This document shows positions 21,115 to 22,371 of a stretch of 22,371 bases of DNA, one piece after another. Within the stretch, counting starts at the first letter, position 1, and each line of letters opens with the position of its first letter. The stretch is from the NCBI RefSeq assembly GCF_029167205.1, contig NZ_JARFPL010000037.1, positions 1-22,371 on the forward strand, written 5' to 3'. Source of the DNA: Methanocrinis alkalitolerans (GTDB taxonomy: Archaea > Halobacteriota > Methanosarcinia > Methanotrichales > Methanotrichaceae). The notes below the pieces were generated by a model that was not told the origin of the DNA, made no database searches, and was given only the letters and a program-made list of their open reading frames with translations. The position numbers and the translations under genes are program-made.

Positions 21115-22005
21115 ATGTTCAACCTATCCAATTTTGCGGACGCCAACGCCGACCCGGAGGAGGCGGATTTCGTCGTCGTGGGGGCACCCTTCGACGCCAC
21201 CACCTCCTTCCGGTCAGGGACCCGGGACGGCCCCGGAGCCGTCAGGCGCGCATCCTACAACTTCGAGACCTACGTCCACCGACACCGGATCGATTTTCGA
21301 GATATCCGCCTCGCCGATCTCGGTGACCTCGACCTGGGGGCCGACCCCGCCTACGCGAGAGAGACGATCAAAGACTCCTTCGTCTTCATCCCCGAGGGGG
21401 CGACGCCGATATTCATCGGCGGCGAGCATTCCATCACCCCGCCGATCGTCGCCGAAGTGGCGCGGCGGAGGCGCGGCGAGAGCGGCGCCGACGAAAGCGG
21501 CATCGGTGTCATCGTCCTCGACGCCCACCTCGACCTCCGGGAGGAGTACGGCGGAACGGAGTACAGCCACGCCTGCGCCAGCCGCCACGTCCTCAAGACC
21601 GACGGCGTATCCGGCTACGCCTCCATTGGGATTCGGTCCGGGGACCTGAAGGAGTACATCCTCGCCGAGGAGCAGGGGATCAGCTACTACACCAGCGACG
21701 AGGTCCGGGAGCGAGGGATCGAGGCGGTACTGAAAGACGCCCTAAAAGAGGTCGGCTGCGACGAGATCTACCTATCCATCGACTTTGACGGGATCGATCC
21801 TGCCTACGCTCCGGGGGTCGGAAACCCCGAGCCCTTCGGCCTCACCTCCTGGGACGTCCGGCACATCGTCGAGAAGGTGGCGCCAAGGGCCGTCGGCCTC
21901 GACGTCTGCGAGATCGCCCCCGCCTTCGACGGCGGCCAGACGGCGGCCCTGGGTGCTAAGCTGATCCGGGAGTTCATCGCCGCAAAAGCTGCGGCGAATC
22001 GGTAA
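21115..22005 (+). CDS. speB: Agmatinase (ureohydrolase)
   Basis: The 296-residue enzyme hydrolyses agmatine to putrescine and urea. All six binuclear-manganese ligands are visible: H105 in GGEHS, D136/H138/D140 in DAHLD, and D223/D225 in SIDFDGIDP. YSHACASRH (H152) and the PAYAPGVGNPEP stretch are also family-typical. Putrescine is the precursor of spermidine, the donor for deoxyhypusine on aIF5A encoded just upstream; the pair is a known archaeal arrangement. Some archaeal homologues act on other guanidino compounds, so agmatine is the likely but not proven substrate. Confidence 0.93.
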   Translation: MFNLSNFADANADPEEADFVVVGAPFDATTSFRSGTRDGPGAVRRASYNFETYVHRHRIDFRDIRLADLGDLDLGADPAYARETIKDSFVFIPEGATPIFIGGEHSITPPIVAEVARRRRGESGADESGIGVIVLDAHLDLREEYGGTEYSHACASRHVLKTDGVSGYASIGIRSGDLKEYILAEEQGISYYTSDEVRERGIEAVLKDALKEVGCDEIYLSIDFDGIDPAYAPGVGNPEPFGLTSWDVRHIVEKVAPRAVGLDVCEIAPAFDGGQTAALGAKLIREFIAAKAAANR

Positions 22006-22024
22006 ATTTTCGAGCCTGGGGAGA

Positions 22025-22333
22025 TCAATAAATTAAAATCGCCAGCTCTGATACCTGGGAGATCTTCTCGAAATATCGATCCCTGGATATTAGCCTCTCC
22101 GCACCGCTTGTTATTGCGGTGCCCGCAATCAAAACGTCCAGGGTGTTCACGGGCGTTCCCTGGCTTAAGAGACGGCCTATGATCTCACCAGACTTTTCTG
22201 CAGCCTTAATGTCGAAGTCCAAATAAGGCACTATTTCCTCCGCTTGGTAGTGAACCAGCAGTGAGTTGATGTTATTTATACTATTACGTTCTATCTCATT
22301 GTGGGTGTAGCAAGATGGGTCGAAGAGGTCCAA
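22025..22333 (-). CDS. PIN-domain (VapC-like) protein, N-terminus apparently missing
   Basis: The 102-codon frame matches the C-terminal three quarters of a VapC-type PIN RNase: a YTHNEIERN segment, PYLDFDIKAAEKSGEII, NTLDVLIAGTA with the catalytic Asp, and ERLISRDRYFEKIS with another conserved Asp. The N-terminal strand with the first catalytic Asp (usually lDTs/lDTn) is absent. The only start is TTG at 22333, and a TGA stands in frame just upstream at about 22343-22345. The gene is therefore probably truncated or frameshifted. No VapB antitoxin is seen in the remaining 38 bases. Confidence 0.65.
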   Translation of the reverse strand: MDLFDPSCYTHNEIERNSINNINSLLVHYQAEEIVPYLDFDIKAAEKSGEIIGRLLSQGTPVNTLDVLIAGTAITSGAERLISRDRYFEKISQVSELAILIY

Positions 22334-22371
22334 AACCTGGATTCAATGATGTTGCATGTTCTAACGAGGAT

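Noticed and set aside
1..22371. tRNA or rRNA genes
   Set aside because: No cloverleaf-like or rRNA-like segment was noticed by eye in the gaps; a covariance-model scan was not possible here.

Overview
The window looks like a chromosome segment of a GC-rich methanogenic archaeon. The best guess is the Methanotrichaceae (Methanothrix/Methanosaeta, perhaps close to the high-GC M. harundinacea group); this is inference, not proof. The archaeal evidence is aIF5A next to agmatinase, a cyclic-2,3-diphosphoglycerate synthetase family protein, TATA-box promoters 25-30 bp upstream of likely transcript starts, frequent GTG/TTG starts, and an Fe-S domain of the kind found in CO dehydrogenase/acetyl-CoA synthase proteins.

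Layout. 1-519: AT-rich and gene-free, with a 41-bp tandem duplication and GC-rich repeats that recur inverted at its two edges. 520-5499: housekeeping and transport genes (NSS sodium symporter, carbamate kinase, cDPG synthetase, a divergent metallophosphoesterase, a flavin-binding PPOX-fold protein). 5583-14993: a compact arsenic/sulfur/thiol-redox island made of three transcription units. Unit A (minus strand) is a small Cys-rich zinc-ribbon protein, ArsR, an Acr3 arsenite pump and an exported rhodanese. Unit B (plus strand) is a secreted thioredoxin-like protein, a thioredoxin-CcdA fusion, an ArsR-type regulator with an Fe-S domain, a DsrE-DsrF-DsrH sulfur-relay trio, a ferredoxin and an ArsC arsenate reductase. 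Unit C (minus strand) is a CGCC-motif protein, a second ArsR and an ArsP-like permease. Units A and C share one plan (small Cys-cluster protein, paralogous ArsR, membrane exporter) and near-identical TATA elements.

15316-17800 is a decaying zone. It holds an ABC-2 permease with a one-base frameshift, the last ~37 codons of its ATPase cut off at the edge of an IS605-type tnpB element, a tnpB carrying a stop and a frameshift, and a ~80-codon fossil of an acetyl-CoA hydrolase/CoA-transferase. 17945-22005 is again ordinary: a beta-CASP metallo-beta-lactamase RNase, a class I aminotransferase, aIF5A and agmatinase. The window closes with a PIN-domain (VapC-like) gene that seems to lack its N-terminus.

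How the genes could work together (inference). ArsC reduces arsenate using thioredoxin-type thiols, and Acr3 and the ArsP-like permease export the products. The CcdA fusion would carry reducing equivalents across the membrane to the exported thioredoxin-like proteins and possibly the exported rhodanese. The DsrEFH trio and ferredoxin would link cytosolic persulfide and electron supply to this system, and the Fe-S regulator would sense redox or metalloid stress. This combination is the most interesting part of the window.
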